Below are positions 8,274 through 17,221 of a DNA stretch of 64,000 nt, in pieces (the first letter of the stretch is position 1; each line of letters opens with the position of its first letter). The notes beneath the pieces were generated by a model that saw only the letters and a list, made by a program, of their open reading frames with translations, was not told the DNA's origin and ran no database searches. The stretch covers positions 10,528 through 74,527 of the forward strand of contig CAXYYJ010000027.1 in assembly GCA_964293475.1 (NCBI GenBank), given 5' to 3'. This DNA comes from UBA12170 sp964293475. Its GTDB lineage: Bacteria > Bacteroidota > Bacteroidia > Bacteroidales > UBA12170. The position numbers and the translations under genes are program-made.

Positions 8274-9815
8274 TTATTTCGCGTAGCTTATAGCTCTGGT
8301 TTCTCTGATTACAGTGATTTTTATTTGTCCGGGATATTTCATTTCATCCTGAATTTTCTTGGACAAATCGTAGGACAGCTCAGCGGCTTTATTGTCGTCG
8401 ATTTGATCGGCGCCCACAATTACGCGGAGTTCTCTACCGGCCTGAATGGCGTATGTTTTCACAACACCTTCATATTCACGGGCCATGCTTTCGAGTTTCT
8501 TCAATCGCTGAATATAGGCTTCAACTACTTCGCGGCGAGCACCTGGTCGTGCGCCAGAAATGGCATCACAAACCTGAACAATGGGCGAAAGCAGGCTGGT
8601 CATCTCTATTTCATCGTGGTGCGATGCAATGGCATTCACCACATCGTCGCTCTCTTTATACTTTTCGGCCAATTTACCACCCAAAAGTGCATGTGGCAAT
8701 TCGGGCTCATTATCAGGCACTTTACCTATATCGTGAAGCAATCCGGCACGTTTGGCTTTTTTAGGATCCAAACCGAGCTCACTGGCCATGGTGGCACAGA
8801 GATTGGCAACTTCGCGGCTGTGCTGAAGCAGATTCTGTCCATAGCTGGAACGATATTTCATCCGGCCCACCATACGCATCAATTCGGGATGCATGTTGTG
8901 AATCCCCAAATCAATTAATGTACGTTTTCCGGTTTCGATGATGTCTTTTTCTAATTGTTTTTTCGTTTTGGTAACGACTTCTTCGATACGGGCGGGGTGA
9001 ATACGTCCGTCAGTTACAAGTTTTTGCAGCGACAAACGAGCCACTTCGCGGCGAACGGGGTCGAAACCCGAAAGAATGATGGCATCCGGTGAGTCGTCGA
9101 TGATGATTTCGATGCCTGTAAGCGCTTCGAGAGCCCTGATATTCCGGCCTTCGCGACCAATGATACGACCTTTAACTTCATCGCTTTCGAGGGGGAATAC
9201 CGAAACACTGTTCTCAATGGCATGTTCGGCAGCAGTACGTTGTATGGATTCAATCACAATTTTTTTGGCTTCCTGATCCGCCGAAAGTTTAGCTTCTTCA
9301 ATAATGTCATTGACATAAACCATGGCATTGGCTTTGGCTTCGTCTTTGATTTTCTCAATAAGTTGCGCTTTGGCGTCGGAAGTACTTAAGCCAGAAATGG
9401 CTTCGAGTTGTTGAATTTGAGATTGAGTCATTTTCTCCAGATTCTCATCTTTGGCTTGCACAATTTGTAATTGCTGGCTAAGGTTTTCGCGGATGGCTTT
9501 CACCTCCTGATTTTTCTTATTGAGATCTTCGAGTCGTTGGTTGATGGAGTTTTCTTTTTGTTTTATTCTGGATTCTGCCTTGTTTATGGCACTGTTTTTT
9601 CCCTGAATAATGTTTTCGTGCTCCGATTTTAGTTGTAAAAACTTTTCTTTGGCCTGAAGTATCTTTTCTTTCTTGATTACTTCGCCTTTTTCTTCAGCTT
9701 CCTGCAGCAGATGGATGCTTTTTCTTTCAACGGCTTTTCTAACCACTATAGTGGCCATAAAAAAGCCCAGACCGGCACCTATTACTAAGAAAACTGCGTA
9801 CAATATCACAGTCAT
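8274..9815 (-). CDS. rny: Ribonuclease Y
   Basis: A 513-residue endoribonuclease that starts mRNA decay at the inner membrane. It shows the full architecture: one N-terminal membrane helix, a long charged coiled coil (about residues 30-190), a KH domain beginning near VKGRIIGREGRNIRALE, an HD domain with LLHDIGK near residue 358 and SHHDEIE, and the conserved C-terminal segment ending in RETRAISYAK. The length is normal for the family. It follows 6S RNA and zapA on the same strand, an order common in Bacteroidota genomes, and is closed by a clear terminator. Confidence 0.97.
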   Translation of the reverse strand: MTVILYAVFLVIGAGLGFFMATIVVRKAVERKSIHLLQEAEEKGEVIKKEKILQAKEKFLQLKSEHENIIQGKNSAINKAESRIKQKENSINQRLEDLNKKNQEVKAIRENLSQQLQIVQAKDENLEKMTQSQIQQLEAISGLSTSDAKAQLIEKIKDEAKANAMVYVNDIIEEAKLSADQEAKKIVIESIQRTAAEHAIENSVSVFPLESDEVKGRIIGREGRNIRALEALTGIEIIIDDSPDAIILSGFDPVRREVARLSLQKLVTDGRIHPARIEEVVTKTKKQLEKDIIETGKRTLIDLGIHNMHPELMRMVGRMKYRSSYGQNLLQHSREVANLCATMASELGLDPKKAKRAGLLHDIGKVPDNEPELPHALLGGKLAEKYKESDDVVNAIASHHDEIEMTSLLSPIVQVCDAISGARPGARREVVEAYIQRLKKLESMAREYEGVVKTYAIQAGRELRVIVGADQIDDNKAAELSYDLSKKIQDEMKYPGQIKITVIRETRAISYAK

Positions 9816-9861
9816 AATTTAATGTTTTATAAGTAGTTCGGGCGATGTAATGGGCGGTAAA

Positions 9862-10056
9862 AAAGAAAAAAACCGCATAATTCCCGGAGTTGTAAACCCC
9901 TTTATTTTCATTTATAGGGCTGCCTGGTGCCTCGAACGTCCACTGACCGGAAAACCGATACCCTTTGACGGGTTGAGGCCTGTTCTAATTACCTTTATAG
10001 AGCTTATCCCTAATTGTAGTAATGTTGAATTTACATACATAAGAAATTATGCGGAA
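9862..10056 (-). ncRNA. ssrS: 6S RNA (Bacteroidota type)
   Basis: The gap between zapA and rny holds no convincing reading frame on the minus strand. Its ends form a perfect 10-bp closing stem: CCGCATAATT (10054-10045) pairs with AATTATGCGG (9882-9873). The 3' arm is followed by a long U/C-rich tract (9872-9861). The enclosed RNA is about 182 nt, the size of 6S RNA, with GC-rich paired segments on both sides of a central region. In Bacteroidota 6S RNA typically sits between zapA and rny, which fits. It would bind the housekeeping RNA polymerase holoenzyme. The identification rests on position, size and the closing stem, not on a covariance-model hit. Confidence 0.8.
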
Positions 10057-10086
10057 TATTTTTTCAAAGAACTATGTTTTAATCTT

Positions 10087-10377
10087 TTATATCTCCTGAG
10101 CATTTAAAAACTCATCAATTTCCTGCAAATTTCCTATGAGCTTTCCGTCTCTGTAGTCGATTTGCGATTGTAAAGATAAACTATTATTCGCTAAATGCAA
10201 GGAAATCATGGCTAATAAATCCTGAAAATCGTTGTAGTGATATTTACTGCTGTATTCACTAATCAATTTCCCGATATGCTCTGCCGATTTACGAATAACT
10301 TCTTCATCTTCTTCTGATTCTATTTTTAGTCTGTAAGGTCTGTTTGCTATGGTAACCTTGATATAATGCTCAACCAT
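10087..10377 (-). CDS. zapA: Cell division protein ZapA
   Basis: A 96-residue protein with the ZapA N-terminal beta element (VTIANRPYRLKIESEEDEE) and a helix that reads on to LLAMISLHLAN, as in the family that stabilises and cross-links FtsZ filaments at the division site. Length and layout are standard. A coiled-coil gene lies 4 bases upstream and 6S RNA begins about 30 bases downstream of its stop, so the RNA may be processed from, or transcribed next to, this operon. Confidence 0.9.
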   Translation of the reverse strand: MVEHYIKVTIANRPYRLKIESEEDEEVIRKSAEHIGKLISEYSSKYHYNDFQDLLAMISLHLANNSLSLQSQIDYRDGKLIGNLQEIDEFLNAQEI

Positions 10378-10381
10378 CAGA

Positions 10382-10669
10382 CTATTTATTTAAAAGATTT
10401 AAACTTTTGTCAATTCTCCGCACCAACTCATCAATGACCACAAGGTTTTTTTCCCTGTTTTCATCCGAACCAATGGTTTTATTTATTTTTAATTCATCAA
10501 ACTCTATCTGTAGCTTTTGCAATAACTCATCCTGACTTATCAGCTCGTTCTTCAGCTTTAGATTTTGATGTTTTAAACTCTCGATTTCTAATGTTAATCT
10601 TTTATTATGATCAACGAGCAGTTTGACTTTATAGTAGATACCCGAAATCAGTGTGCTTGCATCTTTCAT
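10382..10669 (-). CDS. Small coiled-coil protein upstream of zapA
   Basis: A 95-residue soluble protein that is almost wholly helical and charged, with heptad-like leucines through HNKRLTLEIESLKHQNLKLK and onward to about residue 65. No catalytic motif is present. A short coiled-coil protein at this place, just before zapA, is common in Bacteroidota genomes. The size and coiled coil recall ZapB-type division factors that partner ZapA, but I see no sequence motif proving this, so the function is left open. Confidence 0.7.
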   Translation of the reverse strand: MKDASTLISGIYYKVKLLVDHNKRLTLEIESLKHQNLKLKNELISQDELLQKLQIEFDELKINKTIGSDENREKNLVVIDELVRRIDKSLNLLNK

Positions 10670-10775
10670 AAACCAAATTAACCAAATCTTAATTGCAAAT
10701 ATATACGAGTTTTTTAATTAATGCAAGATTATTGTAAGATGTGGGGCGACCATTTTTAGGATTGCCAGCAAACTG

Positions 10776-11981
10776 TTATCTGTGGGCTTGATTTCGGTAA
10801 TACTCCAGCGTTAAATCGGCTCTGTTGGTGAACATTCCATCGCTCCAGGGGCCATATTGTATCATCTGGTAGTTACCATCAAAGGAATAGGGATGAATTA
10901 AAAACCCCTGACTGCGAATCCACCGGTAGTTTTCCTCGGTTAACAAATCGGCATATTGATTGGGTGCTCCCGAAATACTGGGACCAATAATATGCGCACT
11001 GTGCTTTTTGGCCCATTTCAGGCTCTCAAAATAGCAGGTAATATTGTTTTCTTGCATATAAAAGTCGCCCAACCACAACAAAAAAGTTGTTGGCACTTTA
11101 CCTTGAAAATGAATATGTAGCTTCTTGAGACTTTCGGGCGAAAAGGTTTGCAGTATTACTCTGGCCGATGTTTCTCCAATGCTTACTTTTCCTTCTTTTC
11201 GAATGGTGGTATCGCTTATTGGATGTGTAAAATTATTCCATCTCATCCTTTCAAGCTCTTTAAACAAATCGTGCTCCATATCCGGAAACAGTCGGGGTTC
11301 CTTGGTTTCGAGATACACACCGGGCTTATGTCCAGGGTTGGTTGTATCTTTTACATAGTAAAAATTGTAGCTGGTTTTCCCTTGATTTTCTACTTTTTCG
11401 TACAATCTCATTCCATTTTCATCCTTGGCTATCCGATATCCTTCGGCAATCCTTACCACATCTTCCAATACCAAAATCCCCTGAAATCCACCAATATACG
11501 CCTTTGTTGTGTCGCCTGAAAACGACACTACCCTGCCTTCCGCTGTTATGCTAACTGGAATTTGACTGGTGGCATAGATAGGCGCCATGGCTGAAAATTC
11601 TTCGTGAGCCTGTTCCGGATTTTTTTGGTTAAACCAGCTTCCGGCATCGAGTATCAATAATTCATCTAACGTGAATTCAGAAACTGGCAAATCCTTCCGA
11701 TCGGGATAGATTGAAGCTATATTGGTTGTTCTGGTCAGGTTTTCATCGTGAAGGGCAATCAACACGCCATCTTTAGTTCGTTGAATATCGGCCTCCAGAT
11801 AATCCGCCCCCAGGTTTCTCGCCCAGATATAGGCGGCTTCTGTTTCTTCGGGTGCCCAATAGGTTGTTCCGCGATGAGCAATAACAATATCGCGTGGAAC
11901 GAATATTTTTTCTCTAGACGAGTTCATTTTGCAAGACATGAATATTAAAGTCACCAGAATTAAAGATACTGTGGTTTTCAT
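10776..11981 (-). CDS. glpQ: Glycerophosphodiester phosphodiesterase lipoprotein with insertion
   Basis: A 401-residue lipoprotein: signal peptide and lipobox ending at Cys17 (IFMSC), then the GDPD signature IAHRGTTYWAPEET with His36-Arg37, the metal-ligand segment EADIQRTKDG, and the catalytic-type HDENLTRTT. It hydrolyses glycerophosphodiesters to glycerol-3-phosphate and an alcohol, probably at the cell envelope. Between the first core half and GVYLETKEP is an unusually long segment (about residues 105-215) that typical GlpQ proteins lack. It begins 2 bases after the glpT stop, and the pair make and import glycerol-3-phosphate. Confidence 0.88.
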   Translation of the reverse strand: MKTTVSLILVTLIFMSCKMNSSREKIFVPRDIVIAHRGTTYWAPEETEAAYIWARNLGADYLEADIQRTKDGVLIALHDENLTRTTNIASIYPDRKDLPVSEFTLDELLILDAGSWFNQKNPEQAHEEFSAMAPIYATSQIPVSITAEGRVVSFSGDTTKAYIGGFQGILVLEDVVRIAEGYRIAKDENGMRLYEKVENQGKTSYNFYYVKDTTNPGHKPGVYLETKEPRLFPDMEHDLFKELERMRWNNFTHPISDTTIRKEGKVSIGETSARVILQTFSPESLKKLHIHFQGKVPTTFLLWLGDFYMQENNITCYFESLKWAKKHSAHIIGPSISGAPNQYADLLTEENYRWIRSQGFLIHPYSFDGNYQMIQYGPWSDGMFTNRADLTLEYYRNQAHR

Positions 11982-11983
11982 AG

Positions 11984-13321
11984 TTACGGTTTTAAAGGGG
12001 TGTTTAAGGTCTTCATATTGATGGTAAGCGTTAATAATAAAATGGATATTATTGAAGCTAGAATTAACACATAAAAACCACCATCCCAGCCAAATACATC
12101 AACAATATGCCCCATGGCAATATTGGCAAACAGCGCTCCTCCCAGGTACCCAAAAAGGCCTGTAAAACCAGCGGCTGTTCCTGCAGCTTTTTTTGGAGCC
12201 AAATCCAGGGCGTGAACTCCAATGAGCATCACGGGACCGTAAATAAGGAAACCGATGGCAATGAGCGAAAGATTGATAAGCCACATGGATTGAGCAAACC
12301 AGTAGGCAAAAACAAATAGAAGAACAAAAACCATGTAGATAATGCTCACCTGGGCTCTCTGTCCTTTAAAAGCTTTATCACTGAGCCATCCTGCCAACAA
12401 AGTTCCCGGAATCCCCGCATATTCATAAAGAAAATAAGCCCAACCGCTGGTTGACAAGTCCAGATTGCGGGTTTCCTTGAGGTAGGTTGGCGCCCAGTCC
12501 AGCACACCATATCTAATGAGGTATACAAAGGCATTGGCCAAAGCGATATACCATAAGAACCGGTTGCTAAAAACATATTTGAAAAATATTTCGCGGGCGG
12601 TTAGCTCCTGTTCCGATTTCTCGGGATGGTAATCGACCGGATATTCGTTTTTCCATTTCTCAATGGAGGGCAATCCACAACTTTGTGGGGTATCTTCCAT
12701 AATGAAATAAATTCCAACGGCAATAATTAAAGCAATTATGGCTGGAAAATACAGGGCGCTTTGCCAGTCGCCAAAGATTGCAATCCCCAAAATAGCCAAC
12801 GGGCCTATTAAACCACCGCCTATATTATGGGCAACATTCCAAACCGACATTTTTGTTCCGCGTTCACTCACCGAAAACCAATGAACCATGGTTCGTCCGC
12901 AAGCTGGCCATCCCATTCCCTGAAACCAGCCATTGAAAAACAAAACGATAAACATAATTATGGCCGAGCTGGTGAGGGCCGGAATAAGTCCCATAGATAT
13001 CATGGTAGCTGCGGAAAGAACCAACCCCAGACTTAGAAAAATCTTGGAATTGCTTCGGTCACTGATTCCACCCATGATGAATTTGCTAATGCCATAGGAA
13101 ATACTTATTGCTGAAAGTACCCAACCCAACTGCGCTTTGGTATAGCCCTGCTCAATGAGATCGGGCATGATGAGCGAAAAATTCTTTCGCACCAGATAAT
13201 AAGAGGCATAACCTATAAAAATCCCTAAAAATACACGCCATCTGAGCTTTTTATACTCTTTGTCTATTTGCTCATCGGGCAAAGAAGCCTGTGCACTTTT
13301 TGGTTTTAGAAATCCAATCAT
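11984..13321 (-). CDS. glpT: Glycerol-3-phosphate / organophosphate:phosphate antiporter (MFS)
   Basis: A 445-residue major facilitator protein with 12 predicted helices and the organophosphate:phosphate antiporter signatures YYLVRKNFSLIMPDLIEQG near the N-terminus, GGISDRSNSK and GWFQGMGWPACGRTMVHW. It imports glycerol-3-phosphate in exchange for phosphate. glpQ follows with only 2 bases between, so the two clearly act together. The secreted protease gene upstream stops 4 bases before this start. Confidence 0.88.
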   Translation of the reverse strand: MIGFLKPKSAQASLPDEQIDKEYKKLRWRVFLGIFIGYASYYLVRKNFSLIMPDLIEQGYTKAQLGWVLSAISISYGISKFIMGGISDRSNSKIFLSLGLVLSAATMISMGLIPALTSSAIIMFIVLFFNGWFQGMGWPACGRTMVHWFSVSERGTKMSVWNVAHNIGGGLIGPLAILGIAIFGDWQSALYFPAIIALIIAVGIYFIMEDTPQSCGLPSIEKWKNEYPVDYHPEKSEQELTAREIFFKYVFSNRFLWYIALANAFVYLIRYGVLDWAPTYLKETRNLDLSTSGWAYFLYEYAGIPGTLLAGWLSDKAFKGQRAQVSIIYMVFVLLFVFAYWFAQSMWLINLSLIAIGFLIYGPVMLIGVHALDLAPKKAAGTAAGFTGLFGYLGGALFANIAMGHIVDVFGWDGGFYVLILASIISILLLTLTINMKTLNTPLKP

Positions 13322-13325
13322 AAGG

Positions 13326-16124
13326 TTATTTGTTTATCATAAGCAACTGTTGCTCTGTCAATTGTCCCGATTTAAACTCCACTGTATAAATACCGGGAGC
13401 GAGGTCCAACTCAAAATTGGTTGTTCCATAGGGCTCCAAGGATTGAGAGAAAATAAGATTACCGGGCAAGCCATAAATGGAAACTTCGGTGAAAGGAGTT
13501 CCCGGCTCCATTTTTACTGAAAAGCGACCAGTAGTGGGGTTTGGGTAAATACTGAAATTTTTATGTGTCACTTCTTCTGTACCTGAGCATGTAACCACTG
13601 TTATATAATCTTCTTTGAGCGCTTCAATTTGGGTATTTCCTTGCCAGGCAATTAATTTCACGTCGAAAACTCCTGGGTTTCTGTATTGTATTACCGGACT
13701 GGCTAAATTACTCGCCACAGGAAATCCGCCCTCAAAAAACCAGGAATAGTAATCTGCTGCGGTACTCTTGTTGATGTATGCCACATCGGAATTGGTACAT
13801 GCATTCACCGATTCCAAAGCAAAATTGCAGGAAAGCTCATGGCTGATGCAAAAATATGTTGTCAAACTGTCGCCAAAAGTGGTTGCCTGATATAATAGCA
13901 TTTGAGTGTTCAGGTTCTCTAATGAAAAACCCTCGGCATTTTGGATTCCATTTCCTCCACTGTCGTACATGGTGAATTTATAACATCCCGAGGCTAAACA
14001 AAAGGATTCTTTGGTATTTACATTGCTTGGATAATTTGAGCCTGATGATATAAGCTCGCCTTCGGTTGAGCTTAATTTCCAGCTGGTTTCAGAACCATTA
14101 TTATCGGTAGTAATCGACAAGCGGATATTGTTCCCATAGGAGTTGAAAAACACCGTCGATGAATTATTGCTTGGATTTTGGTCATTAAGGCCTTCCACAT
14201 TAACAGCGATACTCAGGCTATGCCATTGCGCATCGAGCCCAATAGGATCAAGAACTACATATCTTAAAGCTCCAGGCGCTAAACTTCCATCCAGTTCAAT
14301 AATTTCCGGAATCTGATTGTCAATTTTTACCATGGCAACTATATTACTAACTGATTCAAATCCAATGTTTTTAATAATGAATTTTGTATCTAAAGTATCC
14401 CCATTACAATTGATTCCATTGGGCGAAATGATTTCGGTGAGCTCTATGTCATAGTCCAAATCAACACTTACATTGATTGATAAGGTATCATTTTCAGGGA
14501 ATTCATCGGGCTGTCCGTTGGGCATGGAACTAACGGCCAGAAATGTAAATTGACCATAGGTGATTTCGATGGCTGGAAATTTTACCTGAGCTGTGTCGTA
14601 AGTTGCCAGGTTACCTGTCCAGGTTGTTTCAATAAATTCGCCTTCGTCAATTTTGTATTTAACATTGAGTGTTGTTAATGGATTGTTGCCCATATTCCTA
14701 ATGACAAAAGTGGGCCGAACTGTTGATGGACCAGCATATTGGTTGATAGGTTCAATGGCAAATGGAATAGATGCGTTATTGGCAAATGAACTCAATCCCG
14801 GATCCATTCCTTCCAGAGAGGTCACCCCTGAATTCAGAGGATCTAACCAGCTGGAGAGACTGTAATTGGGCGTTGGTGTGTAATCCCAGCTGGTTGAAAA
14901 TTTGCCAAACCAATCGGCGGTTAAGGAGGTGCAACTGGCGTAACCACCATGCAACTGACCAATAATCTGCTTTTGGCTGTTAAACAAGGGGGAGCCGGAT
15001 GAGCCTGGCTCGGTGGTTCCTAAATCCCAAACATTTATTCTCCAATGGCTGTTCTCAACCCCCTGATTTCCATAATACTGATCGGAAACGCAGGTATCAT
15101 AATCGAAGGTGATTTTTTTAATATCGCCGCTGGGGTGGTGAATACAGGTGGTATTTATAAAGGGATTGTCAGACCTGTTCCAACCATTATAATATACGTT
15201 GTATTCCACAGGCGGAACCTGAGAAAGTTCAATCAGACAAACATCAGAAGCAACGTTGCTGGCGCGAAGCGTGGTATATTGCACAGACTGATTGGTTGGG
15301 CCATCCACATTCTCGCAACCTGGGCTTTCGTAATTGAACATAATAATCCAGGTATTTTCGCCTCCCTGACAATGGGATGCTGTTAGAAAATAAGGTGTTC
15401 CATCCTGCGCTGTGTTGTTGATGAGTGAGCCGGTGCATTTTCTGGCATTATTGGCCAATAAAATCATGGCCACCCCGCGCTTTTCGTTTTGCCAGTCGTC
15501 GCCTTCGGGGCAATTGACATTCACATTGCAGGCGCCTGAGCTACCAAATCCCTTGTCCGTATTGCTGTAGATATCTTTATAGCCATGAATTACATAGCTA
15601 ACTTCCAACATTCCCCGACCCAAACCTGTGGCTGGCTCGTAATACTCTAAAATACAACTCTCCCCTATTGTGGGCGCAGTGGCAAATCCACCATCGGGAT
15701 TGTGGTTGTTCATATTAAAACTCCCCAAAACATGGGTTTTTTGCTTGTTGTAAACAAATAAACTGGCTCCATCGGGCATATGATATTTGCTAAATATCAA
15801 ATTGATTGACATGGCACCATAGGAAATAATTTCCAATCTCCAGAGTCTGTCTCCATTTGGAAGCGATTCCCATGTTCCAGAATTCTCCAGACTATAATTC
15901 ACAGGCATATCGAAGCCAAATCGCCAGGGGATATCAGGATTTGACTCGTCTAAAGCGTCTTCAAAAAGAAGCTTCTCCACATCCACTTCCGGCATAATCT
16001 TATAATCAATTCCGGTTTTTAATTCACTATTGCCAAAGCTAAATGGCTTTCCACCATAACTAATCTGAGCCTGAGCCAATTCCACCATCAGGAGGAGAAA
16101 CAGGAAAATATACAATCTTCGCAT
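13326..16124 (-). CDS. Secreted trypsin-like (lysyl endopeptidase-type) serine protease, type IX secreted
   Basis: A 932-residue exported protein. After a signal peptide comes a propeptide-like region, then an S1-type protease domain with the complete triad: His251 in TASHC, Asp294 in SDVCLIEL and Ser376 in EPGSSGSPLF. The order and the cysteine-rich start of the domain resemble bacterial lysyl endopeptidases. CARDB-like and PKD-like beta domains follow, and the last 75 residues (from IYPNPTTGRFSV) form a type IX secretion sorting domain. It should be a surface or released endopeptidase. It is the first gene of a tight run with glpT and glpQ, an unexpected pairing. Confidence 0.85.
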   Translation of the reverse strand: MRRLYIFLFLLLMVELAQAQISYGGKPFSFGNSELKTGIDYKIMPEVDVEKLLFEDALDESNPDIPWRFGFDMPVNYSLENSGTWESLPNGDRLWRLEIISYGAMSINLIFSKYHMPDGASLFVYNKQKTHVLGSFNMNNHNPDGGFATAPTIGESCILEYYEPATGLGRGMLEVSYVIHGYKDIYSNTDKGFGSSGACNVNVNCPEGDDWQNEKRGVAMILLANNARKCTGSLINNTAQDGTPYFLTASHCQGGENTWIIMFNYESPGCENVDGPTNQSVQYTTLRASNVASDVCLIELSQVPPVEYNVYYNGWNRSDNPFINTTCIHHPSGDIKKITFDYDTCVSDQYYGNQGVENSHWRINVWDLGTTEPGSSGSPLFNSQKQIIGQLHGGYASCTSLTADWFGKFSTSWDYTPTPNYSLSSWLDPLNSGVTSLEGMDPGLSSFANNASIPFAIEPINQYAGPSTVRPTFVIRNMGNNPLTTLNVKYKIDEGEFIETTWTGNLATYDTAQVKFPAIEITYGQFTFLAVSSMPNGQPDEFPENDTLSINVSVDLDYDIELTEIISPNGINCNGDTLDTKFIIKNIGFESVSNIVAMVKIDNQIPEIIELDGSLAPGALRYVVLDPIGLDAQWHSLSIAVNVEGLNDQNPSNNSSTVFFNSYGNNIRLSITTDNNGSETSWKLSSTEGELISSGSNYPSNVNTKESFCLASGCYKFTMYDSGGNGIQNAEGFSLENLNTQMLLYQATTFGDSLTTYFCISHELSCNFALESVNACTNSDVAYINKSTAADYYSWFFEGGFPVASNLASPVIQYRNPGVFDVKLIAWQGNTQIEALKEDYITVVTCSGTEEVTHKNFSIYPNPTTGRFSVKMEPGTPFTEVSIYGLPGNLIFSQSLEPYGTTNFELDLAPGIYTVEFKSGQLTEQQLLMINK

Positions 16125-16242
16125 CGATTCGGTTTTAATATTATGGGTGCTAAAATAGTGGATTTTTAAAATGCTATCACCTTTCCCGTTTCATTTACTA
16201 GGAATTAACAGAAATAAACTATGCATGCATAGTATTTTTTTA

Positions 16243-16250
16243 TATTTTTG
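16243..16250 (+). promoter_or_regulatory. -7 element before the nitronate monooxygenase-like gene
   Basis: TATTTTTG matches TAnnTTTG exactly and lies 18 bases before the ATG. No good TTG is present at the right distance upstream. The overlap with an in-frame TTG shows why that codon should not be taken as the start. Confidence 0.4.
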
Positions 16251-16268
16251 AAATCCAAAAAACCAAAT

Positions 16269-17210
16269 ATGAAGACACGTCTTACCGAAATGTTCAACAT
16301 TGAACACCCCATCATCATGGCTCCCATGTTCTTGATATCGAACACTAAAATGATAATCGCCGCGCTTGAAAGTGGTATTACCGCTGCATTTCCGGCACTT
16401 AATTACCGAACCGACGAAGATTTCAGGAAAGCCATTGATGAGATAAGAGCTGCTACAGACAAGCCTTTTGGTGTAAACCTCATTGTCAATAAATCGAACA
16501 TAAAATATAAAGCTCAGCTCAAAACCTGTGTGGATAAGAAAGTGGATTTTATTATCACATCTCTGGGTAGCCCCAAGGAAGTTATTGAACTGTGCAAGCC
16601 ATTGGGAATCAAAGTTTTTTGCGATGTGGTGGATGCAGTTTACGCGCAAAAAGTGGTGGATTTGGGCGCCGATGCGCTCATTGCTGTAACCCGCGAAGCT
16701 GGCGGACATGCCGGTGGACAACCCGCCGAAAGATTGATTCCAGCCTTGAAAGCTAAATTTCAGATTCCTGTAATCGGAGCCGGGGGAGTCAGCAATAAAG
16801 AATCTTATCAGAAACTAATGGCTTTGGGCGTTGATGGTGTTTCAGTGGGCACTGTATTTATCGCTTCGCACGAAGCACCTGTAAGTCAGGACTATAAACA
16901 GGCACTCATTGACTATGGCGCCAAAGATGTGGTGATGACCAGCAATTTGTCGGGCTCTCCCCTAACCGTAATCAATACACCCTATGTTCAGAAAATTGGA
17001 ACAAAAGCCGGTTTTCTGCAACGCATGATGCTGAAACACAAAAGCCTGAAAAAAATAATCAAAATGTTTGTGGCTGTGAAAGGAATGAAAGCCATTGAAA
17101 AAGCGGCATTCAAGAGTACTTACAAGACTTTTTGGGTTGCAGGTCCGAGTATTGAGCATATCCATCAAATCAAATCAATAAAGGAAATTGTTAAAAGTCT
17201 TGTGGACTAA
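16269..17210 (+). CDS. Nitronate monooxygenase-like FMN oxidoreductase (NPD family)
   Basis: A 313-residue TIM-barrel protein of the 2-nitropropane dioxygenase family. The N-terminus (EHPIIMAPMF), the block TREAGGHAGG with the family's catalytic-type His, and FQIPVIGAGGVSN with VDGVSVGTVFIAS that bind the FMN phosphate are all present. Family members oxidise alkyl nitronates or act as enoyl reductases; which applies here is not evident. The start at 16269 is the first ATG and fits the promoter position. It is transcribed alone, divergent from the protease operon. Confidence 0.8.
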   Translation: MKTRLTEMFNIEHPIIMAPMFLISNTKMIIAALESGITAAFPALNYRTDEDFRKAIDEIRAATDKPFGVNLIVNKSNIKYKAQLKTCVDKKVDFIITSLGSPKEVIELCKPLGIKVFCDVVDAVYAQKVVDLGADALIAVTREAGGHAGGQPAERLIPALKAKFQIPVIGAGGVSNKESYQKLMALGVDGVSVGTVFIASHEAPVSQDYKQALIDYGAKDVVMTSNLSGSPLTVINTPYVQKIGTKAGFLQRMMLKHKSLKKIIKMFVAVKGMKAIEKAAFKSTYKTFWVAGPSIEHIHQIKSIKEIVKSLVD

Positions 17211-17221
17211 AAACTTCTCGT

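Noticed and set aside
8325..8918. A 197-codon open frame on the plus strand
   Set aside because: It lies wholly antisense to the RNase Y gene, whose protein is complete and conserved; the frame has no family motif.
9850..10107. An 85-codon plus-strand frame between zapA and rny
   Set aside because: It covers the 6S RNA and runs into the end of zapA; the paired ends explain the region better.
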